Shown: positions 53,040-62,547 of the stretch, in pieces
Numbering within the stretch: the first letter of the stretch is position 1
Layout of the letters: every line of letters starts with the position of its first letter
Assembly: GCF_001658005.1 (NCBI RefSeq)
Contig: NZ_CP015987.1
Coordinates: 860,001 to 924,000 of the forward strand
Source: Sphingobium sp. EP60837
Lineage (GTDB): Bacteria; Pseudomonadota; Alphaproteobacteria; Sphingomonadales; Sphingomonadaceae
Reading direction: 5' to 3'
DNA length: 64,000 nucleotides
Made by a program: the position numbers and the translations under genes
The notes under the pieces: generated by a model
Database searches by the model: none
What the model saw: only the letters and a program-made list of their open reading frames with translations
What the model was told of the DNA's origin: nothing

Positions 53040-53963
53040 ATGGCTGTGCCCATGGAGCAGGAAGTCGGTCTGATCGGGTTTGGCGAGGCGGGTTCGACCT
53101 TTGCGATGGCGGGCGCATGGGGCGCACGGGCGCATGTGTTCGACTGCAAGACCGAGAGCGCCGCTGATCGAGACGCGATGCTGGCCGCCTATGCCCAGGC
53201 GCATGTGCTGGGCGCGCGCTTCATGGAGGATGCGCTTTCGGGCGTGGGTCTGGTCATTTCGCTGGTCACAGCCGATCAGGCGTTGGACGTGGCCGAGGCG
53301 GCGGCCGAATGTCTGACCCCGGGCGCGATCTATTGCGACATGAACAGTGTCGCGCCGCAGACCAAGGAGGCGGCTGCGCGCGCAATCGTGGCGGTGGGGG
53401 GCCATTACGTGGATGTTGCGGTCATGGCCCCGGTCCATCCGGCGCGTCTGTCGGTCCCGCTGTTGTTGAGCGGCGCGCGGGCGGAAGAGGCGGCTGCGCG
53501 GCTTGGCGCGCTGGGCTTTGCCAATATGCGTGTGGTGGGCGAGGCCGTGGGACGTGCTTCGTCGATCAAGATGATCCGGTCGGTGATGGTGAAGGGGATA
53601 GAGGCGCTGACTGCCGAATGTGTGCTGGCGGCGGAGGCTGCGGGCGTGCGTGACGAGGTGCTGGCGTCGCTGGATGCGAGCGAGAAGGCGCGGCCCTGGG
53701 CGGAGCGGGCCGATTATAATCTCGACCGGATGCTGGTGCATGGACTGCGGCGCGCGGCTGAGATGGAAGAGGTGGTCAAGACGCTGGAGGGGTTGCGCAC
53801 CGGCGCTGCGATGACGCGCGGGACGGTGGAGCGGCAGCGGGCGATTGGGGCGTTAGGGGTGAAGGTGGCGCCGGAGGGGCTGGAGGCGAAGCTTGGCGTG
53901 ATTTCGAAGGACGTCGTCCCGGCGGGGGCTGGGATCTGTTCGGGTGAGGAGGTTTCGGCCTGA
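53040..53963 (+). CDS. DUF1932 NAD(P)-dependent dehydrogenase in the lig cluster
   Basis: A 307-residue protein of the 6-phosphogluconate/3-hydroxyisobutyrate dehydrogenase superfamily. The Rossmann motif VGLIGFGEAGSTFAMAGAWG opens it, CDMNSVAPQTKEAA covers the substrate loop, VDVAVMAPVHPARLSVPLLL and the helical DUF1932 C-terminal domain (RASSIKMIRSVMVKGIEALT with the likely catalytic Lys) follow. It lies between ligR and ligJ on the same strand. No step of the known 4,5-cleavage pathway needs such an enzyme, so its role is open; reduction of a keto acid intermediate is an idea only. ATG 53052 is an alternative start. Confidence 0.85.
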   Translation: MAVPMEQEVGLIGFGEAGSTFAMAGAWGARAHVFDCKTESAADRDAMLAAYAQAHVLGARFMEDALSGVGLVISLVTADQALDVAEAAAECLTPGAIYCDMNSVAPQTKEAAARAIVAVGGHYVDVAVMAPVHPARLSVPLLLSGARAEEAAARLGALGFANMRVVGEAVGRASSIKMIRSVMVKGIEALTAECVLAAEAAGVRDEVLASLDASEKARPWAERADYNLDRMLVHGLRRAAEMEEVVKTLEGLRTGAAMTRGTVERQRAIGALGVKVAPEGLEAKLGVISKDVVPAGAGICSGEEVSA

Positions 53964-53980
53964 TCATTTGTTGTTCCTGT

Positions 53981-54025
53981 CTCCGTTCGTGAGGAAAGGG
54001 GCTTCGGCAGGCTCAGCCCGAACGG
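53981..54025. repeat. Degenerate REP-like repeat (CTCCGTTCG ... CGAACGG)
   Basis: CTCCGTTCG at 53981-53989 and CTTCGGCAGGCTCAGCCCGAACGG region at 54002-54025 (cited in part) are related to the better conserved palindrome at 58729-58792. It is in the 267-base gap between the DUF1932 gene and ligJ. Confidence 0.65.
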
Positions 54026-54073
54026 GGCAGAGGGGGTGATGAATGGACGGACGGATGATGTGGTGCGCCGACC

Positions 54074-54124
54074 GCCTGAAATGCCAGCGTTGGTTTCGCT
54101 GCCCTTGCGGGTCGCGGGCATGAC
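54074..54124. repeat. Second copy of the 51-base cysD-cysNC repeat
   Basis: This 51-base stretch is the reverse complement of 28366-28416 with 5 differences by hand alignment (shared segments include CCAGCGTTGG and GCCCTTGCGGGTCGC). Both copies are intergenic, and both end in CATGAC/GTCAT. I regard it as a member of a dispersed REP-like family. Confidence 0.8.
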
Positions 54125-54230
54125 GGAGTGTTGCGGGCTGGTGTTGGTGTAGCTGCGGCATGGGTCCCGGCACCCGCTGGAAGGAAAATTTGCGGCGGGT
54201 GACGCGAGAGGGATGGGAAGAGTTGAGACG

Positions 54231-55256
54231 ATGAGCCTGATTATTGACTGCCATGGCCATTATACGGTGCTTCCCAAGGGGCATGACGCCTGGCGGGAGG
54301 AGCAGAAGGCGGCGTTCAAGGCGGGCCTCACGCCACCGCCTTATCCTGACATCAGTGACGATGAGATCCGCGATACGATTGAATCGAACCAGCTGCGCCT
54401 GATCAAGGAGCGGGGGGCGGACCTGACGATCTTTTCCCCGCGCGCTTCGGCCATGGCTCCGCATGTGGGGGATGCGGCTGTGGCGAAGGAATGGGCGATG
54501 CGGTGCAACGACCTGATCGCGCGGGTGGTGGCGATGTTTCCCGAGAAATTTGTTGGCGTGTGCATGCTGCCGCAGTCGCCCAAGGCCGACATGGCGAACA
54601 GCATCGCCGAACTGGAACGCTGTGTCACCGAATTGGGCTTTATCGGCTGCAACCTCAATCCCGATCCGGGCGGCGGGCATTTTCAGCATCCGCCACTGAC
54701 GGACCGCTATTGGTATCCCTTTTACGAGAAGATGGTCGAGCTGGACGTTCCGGCGATGATCCATGTGTCAGGCAGCTGCAACCCGGCAATGCACGCGACC
54801 GGCGGCTATTATATCGCGGCGGACACGATCGCCTTCATGCAGTTGCTGGAAGGCGATCTGTTCAAGGATTTCCCGAAGCTGCGCTTCATCATTCCGCATG
54901 GCGGGGGCGCAGTGCCCTATCATTGGGGGCGCTATCGCGGCCTGGCCGACATGCTGAAGAAGCCGAGCCTCGACACGCATCTGATGAACAACATCTTCTT
55001 CGACACATGCGTCTATCATCAGCCGGGCATCGACCTGCTGGCCGACGTGATCGACAACAAGAATATCCTGTTCGGGTCGGAAATGGTGGGTGCGGTGCGC
55101 GGGATCGATCCGACGACCGGCCATTATTTCGACGATACCAAACGCTATGTCGATGCGCTGGATATCGGCGAGGCCGAGCGGCACGCGATTTTCGAAGGCA
55201 ATGCGCGGCGCGTCTTCCCCCGGCTGGACGCGCAGTTGAAGGCGCGCGGCCTGTGA
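54231..55256 (+). CDS. ligJ: 4-oxalomesaconate hydratase
   Basis: LigJ hydrates the oxalomesaconate intermediate to 4-carboxy-4-hydroxy-2-oxoadipate. The 341-residue length equals that of the SYK-6 enzyme. It is an amidohydrolase-superfamily protein: IIDCHGHYT near residue 4 (HxH), GFIGCNLNPDPGGGHF, PAMIHVSGSCNP, FIIPHGGGAVPYHWGRYRG and NILFGSEMVGAVRG. ATG 54231 is used since GGAAGAG lies 8-14 bases upstream; an ATG at 54213 would add six residues. It begins the ligJ-(Rieske)-ligA-ligB-ligC unit. Confidence 0.94.
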   Translation: MSLIIDCHGHYTVLPKGHDAWREEQKAAFKAGLTPPPYPDISDDEIRDTIESNQLRLIKERGADLTIFSPRASAMAPHVGDAAVAKEWAMRCNDLIARVVAMFPEKFVGVCMLPQSPKADMANSIAELERCVTELGFIGCNLNPDPGGGHFQHPPLTDRYWYPFYEKMVELDVPAMIHVSGSCNPAMHATGGYYIAADTIAFMQLLEGDLFKDFPKLRFIIPHGGGAVPYHWGRYRGLADMLKKPSLDTHLMNNIFFDTCVYHQPGIDLLADVIDNKNILFGSEMVGAVRGIDPTTGHYFDDTKRYVDALDIGEAERHAIFEGNARRVFPRLDAQLKARGL

Positions 55257-55295
55257 GTTTCCGAACGAACCAACTATCCCCTTGGGGGGTAGGTT

Positions 55296-55335
55296 CATCT
55301 CCCGCCCCTGAGTTGGAAGGCAGGGGCGGGAGATG
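55296..55335. repeat. Perfect 15-base-stem hairpin between ligJ and the Rieske gene
   Basis: CATCTCCCGCCCCTG and CAGGGGCGGGAGATG flank a 10-base loop (AGTTGGAAGG). It lies 40 bases after the ligJ stop and 22 before the next start. No T-run follows, so it may protect mRNA ends or halt processing rather than terminate. Confidence 0.85.
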
Positions 55336-55356
55336 GATTTCACGGAGCCGTGTGCA

Positions 55357-56384
55357 ATGAGTTGGATAACGGACGCCTGGTATGTCGCGGCGTGGGACGG
55401 AGAAGTCGGCCGCGAGCCGATGGCGCGGACCATCTGCGGCAAGCCGGTGATGCTCTATCGCAAGCTGGACGGGACGCCGGTCGCGATGCGCGATGCCTGT
55501 CCGCATCGCATGTTGCCCCTGTCGATGGGGATCAAGGAGGGGGACAGCATCCGCTGCCGCTATCATGGGCTGAAGCTGGGGGCTGACGGCTGTGCGGAAG
55601 AAATGCCGTTGCGCACCGATCCGGTGAACAAGGGCATATGCGCGGAAACTTTCGCGGTGGTGGAGCGGCATCGCTTCATCTGGCTGTGGGTCGGGGATAA
55701 AGCGAAGGCTGATCCGAACCTGATCCCGGATTTCTGGCCGTGCAGCGCGCCGGGATGGGTGTTTGACGGCGGCTATGATCCGGTCGCCTGCGATTACCGG
55801 CTGATGATCGACAACCTCATGGACCTGACCCACGAAACCTATGTGCATTCGGGCTCCATCGGCCAGATCGAATTGATGGAAGCGCCCATCGAAACGCGGG
55901 TGGAAGGCGACGGCGTGTTCGTCAGCCGGTGGATGCCGGGCGTCGAGCCGCCGCCATTCTGGCGACTGGCGCTGGGTCGGGATTGCAAGGTCGATCGCTG
56001 GCAAGTGTGCCAGTTCGTCGCGCCTTCCAACGTGATGATCGATGTGGGGGTGGCTCCGGTCGAGATGGGGCTGACGCTGGCGGATCATGATGCCGGGACG
56101 CGAGGCTTCGTGATCGATGCGATCACCCCTGAAAGCGAGACGAGCATGCATTATTTCTGGGGGATGGCGCACAATTTCCTGACCGATGATCCAGGCTTTA
56201 CGGTGCGGTTCAAGACGCAGCAGGGCGGCGTGTTCGCGCAGGACCTGGAGGTGCTGGAGGCGCAGCAGCGCTCTATTGCGGCCAATCCAGACATCAAGCT
56301 GCGCGGATATAATATCGACGAAGGCGGGGTGCGCGCCCGGCGCGTGATCGACCGGCTTCGCAAGGCAAAGGAGGCGATGGCCGC

Positions 56385-56388
<4 letters not shown>
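55357..56388 (+). CDS. VanA-type Rieske oxygenase (aromatic O-demethylase-like)
   Basis: A 343-residue oxygenase component. It starts SWITDAWYVAAWDGEVG as VanA proteins do; Rieske ligands are in DACPHRMLPLSMG and IRCRYHGLKLG, and the iron site is in IDNLMDLTHETYVHSG. VanA-type enzymes demethylate vanillate to protocatechuate with a VanB reductase; related LigXa/DdvO enzymes act on 5,5'-dehydrodivanillate. Here it lies between ligJ and ligA with an ATGA overlap into ligA, so its product probably feeds LigAB. No reductase gene is adjacent. ATG 55357 starts the conserved region; a few upstream codons are possible. Confidence 0.85.
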
Positions 56389-57631
<1,243 letters not shown>

Positions 57632-57635
57632 ATTT

Positions 57636-57752
57636 CCCCTCCCGCTCGCGGGAGGGGTCGGGGGCGGCTTTCGCCTGACCCTCTCAAGCGTTGCAGGCGA
57701 TTGCCAATGCAGTCGCACCCACCCCCTAACCCCCTCCCGCCTGCGGCAGGGG
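57636..57752. repeat. GC-rich palindromic repeat element between ligB and ligC
   Basis: Begins with a perfect 10-base stem CCCCTCCCGC-TC-GCGGGAGGGG (57636-57657) just after the ligB stop and ends with a CCCCCTCCCGCC...GGCAGGGGGG hairpin before ligC. Related CCCCTCC...GGGAGGGG sequence occurs at 21855-21890 inside the Rieske gene end. Such elements are widespread in sphingomonad genomes. Confidence 0.75.
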
Positions 57753-57775
57753 GGATAATGAACGGAGTTTTTCTC

Positions 57776-58714
57776 ATGCGTATTGCCCTCGCCGGTGCGG
57801 GTGCTTTTGGTGAAAAGCATCTTGATGGCCTGAAGAATATTGACGGCGTGACCGTCACATCGCTGGTCGGGCGCAATCTGGAACCGACGCAGGCGGTGGC
57901 GGCCAAATATGGGATCGGCCATGCGACGACCGACCTGGCCGATACGCTGGCGCGGGACGATGTGGACGCGGTGATCCTCTGCACGCCGACGCAGATGCAT
58001 GCGGCGCAGGCGATCGCGTGCATGGAAGCGGGCAAGCATGTCCAGGTGGAGATACCGCTCGCCGACAGCTGGGCCGACGCGCAGGCGGTGCTCGCCAAGC
58101 AGGAGGAGACCGGGCTGACCTGCATGGTTGGGCATACGCGGCGCTTCAACCCGAGCCATCAATGGGTGCACAATCGCGTCCAGGCAGGCGAGTTCAATGT
58201 CCAGCAGATGGACGTCCAGACCTATTTCTTCCGCCGGCAGAACATCAACGCGAAGGGCGAGCCGCGGTCGTGGACCGACCATCTGCTGTGGCACCATGCG
58301 GCGCATACGGTGGACCTGTTCGCCTATCAGGCGGGGAAGATCGTGGACGCGCATGCGATGCAGGGACCGATCCATCCGGAACTGGGCATCGCGATGGACA
58401 TGTCGATCCAGTTGAAGAGCGAGACGGGGGCGATCTGCACCCTGTCGCTGAGCTTCAACAATGACGGGCCGCTGGGGACTTTCTTCCGCTATATCGGCGA
58501 CACCGGCACCTATATCGCGCGCTATGACGATCTGGTGAACGGCAAGGAAGAGCCGATCGACGTGTCCAAGGTGGATGTGTCGATGAACGGGATCGAGCTG
58601 CAGGACCGGGAATTTGTCAGCGCCATCCGGGAGGGCCGGGAACCTAACAGCAGCGTAGCGAAGGTGTTTGATTGCTATCGTGTGCTGGGGGAGCTGGAGC
58701 GGCAGTTGTGGTAA
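57776..58714 (+). CDS. ligC: 4-carboxy-2-hydroxymuconate-6-semialdehyde dehydrogenase
   Basis: A 312-residue Gfo/Idh/MocA-family oxidoreductase that oxidises the ring-cleavage product to 2-pyrone-4,6-dicarboxylate with NADP+. The Rossmann motif IALAGAGAFGEKHLDGL opens it, followed by DDVDAVILCTPTQMHAAQAI, GKHVQVEIPLADS and TCMVGHTRRFNPSHQW. SYK-6 LigC has 315 residues. ATG 57776 with GGAG about 8 bases upstream is used; the frame open from 57701 runs through a repeat. It is the last gene of the ligJABC unit, followed by a palindromic repeat. Confidence 0.94.
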   Translation: MRIALAGAGAFGEKHLDGLKNIDGVTVTSLVGRNLEPTQAVAAKYGIGHATTDLADTLARDDVDAVILCTPTQMHAAQAIACMEAGKHVQVEIPLADSWADAQAVLAKQEETGLTCMVGHTRRFNPSHQWVHNRVQAGEFNVQQMDVQTYFFRRQNINAKGEPRSWTDHLLWHHAAHTVDLFAYQAGKIVDAHAMQGPIHPELGIAMDMSIQLKSETGAICTLSLSFNNDGPLGTFFRYIGDTGTYIARYDDLVNGKEEPIDVSKVDVSMNGIELQDREFVSAIREGREPNSSVAKVFDCYRVLGELERQLW

Positions 58715-58728
58715 AGGTGATAGACTAG

Positions 58729-58792
58729 CTCCGTTCGGGCTGAGCTTGTCGAAGTCCGCGTGCGCCCTTCGACAAGCTCAGGGCGAACGGAG
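58729..58792. repeat. Long palindromic repeat after ligC
   Basis: Two 26-base arms match at 24 of 26 positions around a 12-base loop. They contain CTCCGTTCG, TGAGCTTGTCGAAG and its inverse CTTCGACAAGCTCA. It lies 14 bases after the ligC stop and 2 bases from the stop of the small minus-strand gene, so it can serve as a transcription barrier for both. Confidence 0.88.
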
Positions 58793-58793
58793 G

Positions 58794-59021
58794 TTAGCTG
58801 CTGAGCAACGGGTGCCGCATCCGCAGGTCGTCCATTAGCGTCTCTATGATCGAAATCTCCTGCGCCGAACCCGTCGGTGTGATCGACCAGTTGCAATGCG
58901 GGTGCGTGTCGCGACTGTAGAGGCGGACGCGGCCGATCACCTTGCGCCAATGATGCTTGCTGCGGCCATAGTCGCGGACCAGGCGGGCGACGAGTAGGTC
59001 GGTAATCTTGTCAGCTGTCAT
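58794..59021 (-). CDS. Small conserved protein downstream of pobR (second)
   Basis: A 75-residue protein, MTADKITDLLVARLVRDYGR start, with SKHHWRKVIGRVRLYSRD and a HCNWSITPTG stretch. I do not know a function; similar small proteins occur in sphingomonads. It overlaps the preceding 67-residue gene by 11 bases and forms a three-gene unit with pobR. Upstream in-frame extension to 59162 would overlap that gene entirely and is rejected. Basic and His-rich, possibly nucleic-acid-binding, but that is speculation. Confidence 0.7.
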   Translation of the reverse strand: MTADKITDLLVARLVRDYGRSKHHWRKVIGRVRLYSRDTHPHCNWSITPTGSAQEISIIETLMDDLRMRHPLLSS

Positions 59022-59214
59022 CTTCGGCTTTCTCTCCGCCGATCCAGCGGCCGGGCAATTCAAGATAGGCTTCCAGTTCGCGCCAGTGGCGGTCCCATCC
59101 GGGGCCACGGCGATCCTCCGGCACATAGGCTTCGACCATGCGCCGCGCGCGGGCCACGACATTGCCGGGCGGCGTGCGCAGGCGGTCGAGAATGTGGCGG
59201 ATGTCCTCGCTCAT
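59011..59214 (-). CDS. Small conserved protein downstream of pobR (first)
   Basis: A 67-residue protein (MSEDIRHILDRLRTPPGNVV ... RRMVEAYVPEDRRGPGWDRH ... GEKAEDDS). I see no recognised domain. Its ATG at 59214 overlaps the pobR stop (ATGA), and it overlaps the next small gene by 11 bases, so all three are co-translated from one message. Function unknown. Confidence 0.7.
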   Translation of the reverse strand: MSEDIRHILDRLRTPPGNVVARARRMVEAYVPEDRRGPGWDRHWRELEAYLELPGRWIGGEKAEDDS

Positions 59215-60089
59215 GACGCGCTGATAGCCCGGCCCTTGGCGGCGCGCCAGTCGCGGGGAGATTGGCCGCTGTGGCGGGTGAAGAAGCGGGAGAAATAGGC
59301 GGGGTCCTCAAAGCCTATGGCATAGGCGACCTCCGCCACGGAAAGGTTGGAATAGAGGAGCAGACGCCGCGCTTCGAGCAGCGCGCGCTCGTCCAGCATC
59401 GCGGCGGGGGAGAGGCCCGCCACGCGGGCGCAGGCATGGCGGAGCGCGGTTTCGCTGACGCCCAGGGCGCGGGCGTGGATGGCGACGGGTTCCCGGTGGC
59501 GGAAGCGTTGTTCGATCCGTTCCCGCAGCCGGGCGACGAGGCGGGCCTGGCGGCCGCCAGTGGTGGCGCTGTCGTCGGAGAGGGCGGCGTGACGCAGAGC
59601 CTGCACCATCAGCCAGAGGAGATGCGCTTCGACAGCGGCGCGTTGGCCGGGAGCGGACCAGGCGAGTTCCTGTGCGAGCTGACCGATGCGCCCTTCGACC
59701 TTATCCGATTGGGACAGGGCAATGGCGCGGGACGCGCGGAAGAGTGGCTGGAGGTCGGGATCGCGTTCCAGCATGTGGTGGAGATAGCTGTCGGCGATGG
59801 TCGTCACCCAGCCGCGGGAGTCCATGTACCAGCTAAAGCCGTGGATGATCCCGGCCGGGATGAGCAGCAGGCAAGGCGCATCGAAGGCGACGCTGTCGCC
59901 ATCGGCGCGCATGGATCCGCCGCCTTCCGCAACCAGGATGATATGGTTGAGGTCGCGATGGACATGCGGTTGGATTGTCCACTCGCTCGGGCGGGAGCGA
60001 TCGTCCAGGCTTTCGACATGGACAAAGCCCTCGGCAACGCCGCGCTGGGGCTCTCCATAGAGATAGAAGGTGGGGACAGGCGCGGTCAT
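59211..60089 (-). CDS. pobR: AraC family regulator of 4-hydroxybenzoate use
   Basis: A 292-residue AraC/XylS-type activator. The cupin-like effector domain has IQPHVHRDLNHIILVAEGGG and CLLLIPAGIIHGFSWYMDS; the C-terminal two HTH motifs include AIHARALGVSETALRHACAR and LSVAEVAYAIGFEDPAYFSR. It is divergent from pobA, the usual arrangement for AraC-type PobR. ATG 60089 starts the conserved region (MTAPVPTFYLYGEPQRG); the frame is open to 60344 but that reaches into pobA. The 152-base divergent region probably holds its binding site. Confidence 0.88.
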   Translation of the reverse strand: MTAPVPTFYLYGEPQRGVAEGFVHVESLDDRSRPSEWTIQPHVHRDLNHIILVAEGGGSMRADGDSVAFDAPCLLLIPAGIIHGFSWYMDSRGWVTTIADSYLHHMLERDPDLQPLFRASRAIALSQSDKVEGRIGQLAQELAWSAPGQRAAVEAHLLWLMVQALRHAALSDDSATTGGRQARLVARLRERIEQRFRHREPVAIHARALGVSETALRHACARVAGLSPAAMLDERALLEARRLLLYSNLSVAEVAYAIGFEDPAYFSRFFTRHSGQSPRDWRAAKGRAISAS

Positions 60090-60241
60090 GGCTGTTGAAT
60101 CGTCCAAACCATAGGCCAGTTTGACCATGTCCGGCAAGGGCGGCGAGGCGCATGATGAGCGGCACTCATATTGCCGCGATTTCTTATCCCCGATCGATGG
60201 CGATCGCTTGGAAATCGCTTTGAAAGCCGGAGAGGAATTGC

Positions 60242-61411
60242 ATGAGAACGCAAGTCGCCATCGTCGGCGCAGGCCCCGCCGGGCTGCTGCTTGGCCATTT
60301 GCTGCGCGCCGAGGGGCTGGAAGCGGTGGTCGTCGAGCGCGCATCCGCCGATTATGTGCTGGGCCGCATCCGCGCGGGCGTGCTGGAGCGGACCACGACG
60401 GACCTGATGGACAGGCTGGGGCTCGGCGAGCGGATGCATCGCGAGGCGTTGCCGCATGCCGGGTTCCATCTGGCCGATGGCGAAAGGCTGATCCGCATCG
60501 ACATTGCCGCGCTGACCGGGCGGCAGGTGATGGTATATGGCCAGACCGAATTGACCCGCGACCTGATGGACGCCGCGCCCGGCCGAGGATTAGAGATCAT
60601 CTACGAGGCGGGCGATGTGGCGCTGCATGATGTGGAGAGCGATGCGCCTTACCTCACCTACAGCAAGGATGGGCGCGAGCATCGCATCGAGGCGGAGTTT
60701 ATCTGTGGATGCGACGGCTTTCATGGGCCTTCGCGGCAAGCGATCCCGGCACGTGTCGCGACGGCCTATGAGAAGATCTATCCTTTTGGCTGGCTGGGGA
60801 TATTGGCCGATGTGCCGCCCTGTGACCATGAGCTGATCTACGCCAATCATGAGCGCGGATTTGCGCTGGCGTCGATGCGGTCGGAAAAGCGCAGCCGTTA
60901 TTATATCCAGGTGCCGCTGGAGGAACGGGTCGAGGATTGGCCGGACGACCGGCTGTGGGATGAACTGGCGGTGCGGTTTGGGCCTGAGGCCGGCGCGCGG
61001 ATCGTGCGCGGACCCGCGCTGGAAAAGTCGATCGCGCCGCTGCGGTCCTTCGTATTCGAACCGATGCGCCATGGGCGACTGATGCTGGCGGGGGACAGCG
61101 CGCATATCGTGCCCCCTACCGGGGCAAAGGGGCTTAACCTCGCGGCTTCAGATGTGTTCTACCTGTCCGATGCGCTGATCGGCTGGTTCGGGCGGTGCGA
61201 CGCCGATGCAATTGCGGGCTATTCGACGCGGGCGCTCGCGCGGATTTGGAAGGCGGAACGCTTTTCCTGGCAGCTGACGCGGTTGATGCATCGCTTTCCG
61301 GACAATGATGCGTTCGACCGGCGGATGCAGTTGGCTGATCTCGACTATATTGCATCGTCGGTGGCCGCGCAGACGACGATCGCGGAAAATTATGTGGGCC
61401 TGCCTCTATAG
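60242..61411 (+). CDS. pobA: 4-hydroxybenzoate 3-monooxygenase
   Basis: A 389-residue FAD monooxygenase that hydroxylates 4-hydroxybenzoate to protocatechuate with NADPH. It has the FAD-binding VAIVGAGPAGLLLGHLL at residue 4, the RAGVLE segment, FICGCDGFHGPSRQ and GDSAHIVPPTGAKGLNLAAS, and the length of the well-known Pseudomonas enzyme (394). The catalytic tyrosines are likely present in YYIQVPL and elsewhere, but I did not align them. It feeds the adjacent lig pathway. GGAGAGG lies 7 bases before the ATG. Confidence 0.96.
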   Translation: MRTQVAIVGAGPAGLLLGHLLRAEGLEAVVVERASADYVLGRIRAGVLERTTTDLMDRLGLGERMHREALPHAGFHLADGERLIRIDIAALTGRQVMVYGQTELTRDLMDAAPGRGLEIIYEAGDVALHDVESDAPYLTYSKDGREHRIEAEFICGCDGFHGPSRQAIPARVATAYEKIYPFGWLGILADVPPCDHELIYANHERGFALASMRSEKRSRYYIQVPLEERVEDWPDDRLWDELAVRFGPEAGARIVRGPALEKSIAPLRSFVFEPMRHGRLMLAGDSAHIVPPTGAKGLNLAASDVFYLSDALIGWFGRCDADAIAGYSTRALARIWKAERFSWQLTRLMHRFPDNDAFDRRMQLADLDYIASSVAAQTTIAENYVGLPL

Positions 61412-61419
61412 GTCTGTCG

Positions 61420-62370
61420 TCACAGTTCGTTGGACGAAGGCACGACGATGGTTCGTGTCCTCCGTTCGCGCCAGATGACATAGCAGCCACCTGATCCGAT
61501 CAGCATCGCGCCCACAACGCCGTTCCATGTCGGAAACGCGTCAAACAACAGGAAGCCCCACAGCATCGCCCAGACGATCTGCAGATAATCAAAGGGTGCA
61601 AGCGCCGAAATCGGAGCGAAGCGGACAGCGGCGGTTATCATGATCTGAGCAATGCCGCCCATCAGGCCGCCGAGCGCCAGCGCCACCCATATGGCGGGCG
61701 AATGAGCCTGGAACAGGAACGGCATTGGCACTGCCGTCGCGATCACCGATGCAATGTTGAACCAGAAAACGGTCGCCGTAGGACTTTCGGTCTGCCCGAT
61801 CTGACGCAACGTCATTGTCACCAGCCCTGCGCCCAAGGCGGCGATCAGTGCAACCGCTACGCCCAGCGCCGGAAGCCCGGAGCCGCCGGGACGCACCACG
61901 ACCAGCACGCCAAGCAGCCCCACGGCGATCGCGCCCCAGCGGTGCCACAGCACCTTTTCCTTGAGGACCAGCGACGAGAGAATTGTGGCGAAAAGCGGCG
62001 AGGAGAAACTGATGACGGTGGCCTCCGCCAGCGGCAGCATCGACAGGGCGAGGAAGGTGCAGAACATGACGCTGAGCCCGAGCGCGCTGCGGGTTGCATG
62101 CGCGCCGGGCCGCTTCGTCCGGACAGCGGCGATGCCGCCGCCGACCATCACCCACAAAATGATCGTCGGAAGCGAGAAGAGGTTGCGGTAGAAAAGGATT
62201 TCAGCGGGGCCAACGCCATGAAGCGTCGCATATTTGAGCGCCGCCATCATCGTGGCGAAGCATGTGACGCCGCCGATGCGCAAGGCTATGCCGCGTCCGC
62301 GATGTTCCACCGGAGGAAGTGCGGCGGCGGGCTTCGTGCCGAGCGTGCCTGTTCCGCTTTTCATATCCAT
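61420..62370 (-). CDS. EamA/DMT family transporter
   Basis: A 316-residue membrane protein with ten hydrophobic helices and two EamA repeats (for example YRNLFSLPTIILWVMVGGG, MLPLAEATVISFSSPLFATI, ILSSLVLKEK and ALAPFDYLQIVWAMLWGFLL). It resembles the RhaT/EamA drug/metabolite superfamily. Substrate unknown; proximity to pobA makes aromatic acid or metabolite export possible but unproven. ATG 62370 (a second at 62364) is used; GGA lies near. It converges with pobA, 8 bases apart. Confidence 0.85.
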   Translation of the reverse strand: MDMKSGTGTLGTKPAAALPPVEHRGRGIALRIGGVTCFATMMAALKYATLHGVGPAEILFYRNLFSLPTIILWVMVGGGIAAVRTKRPGAHATRSALGLSVMFCTFLALSMLPLAEATVISFSSPLFATILSSLVLKEKVLWHRWGAIAVGLLGVLVVVRPGGSGLPALGVAVALIAALGAGLVTMTLRQIGQTESPTATVFWFNIASVIATAVPMPFLFQAHSPAIWVALALGGLMGGIAQIMITAAVRFAPISALAPFDYLQIVWAMLWGFLLFDAFPTWNGVVGAMLIGSGGCYVIWRERRTRTIVVPSSNEL

Positions 62371-62547
62371 CGCTTTTCCTTGGGCGTCGTAAGAAGCGCC
62401 CCGCACCTGCACGATAATGACGCGGCGCGGAAGGGCTTCGTTGGCTCAACCGCACTCGTGGAATAAGGGGCTTGGTTAGCCGAGCAGGGCACATGCAGTT
62501 TGCACCTTCTCACCTGCACGGCGAAGGATTGCGGCCGGCCGCGGTTT

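Noticed and set aside
54889..56172. 427-codon minus-strand frame opposite ligJ and the VanA-type gene
   Set aside because: It spans two confident plus-strand genes and their intergenic hairpin and has the His/Arg/Asp-rich composition of an antisense shadow.
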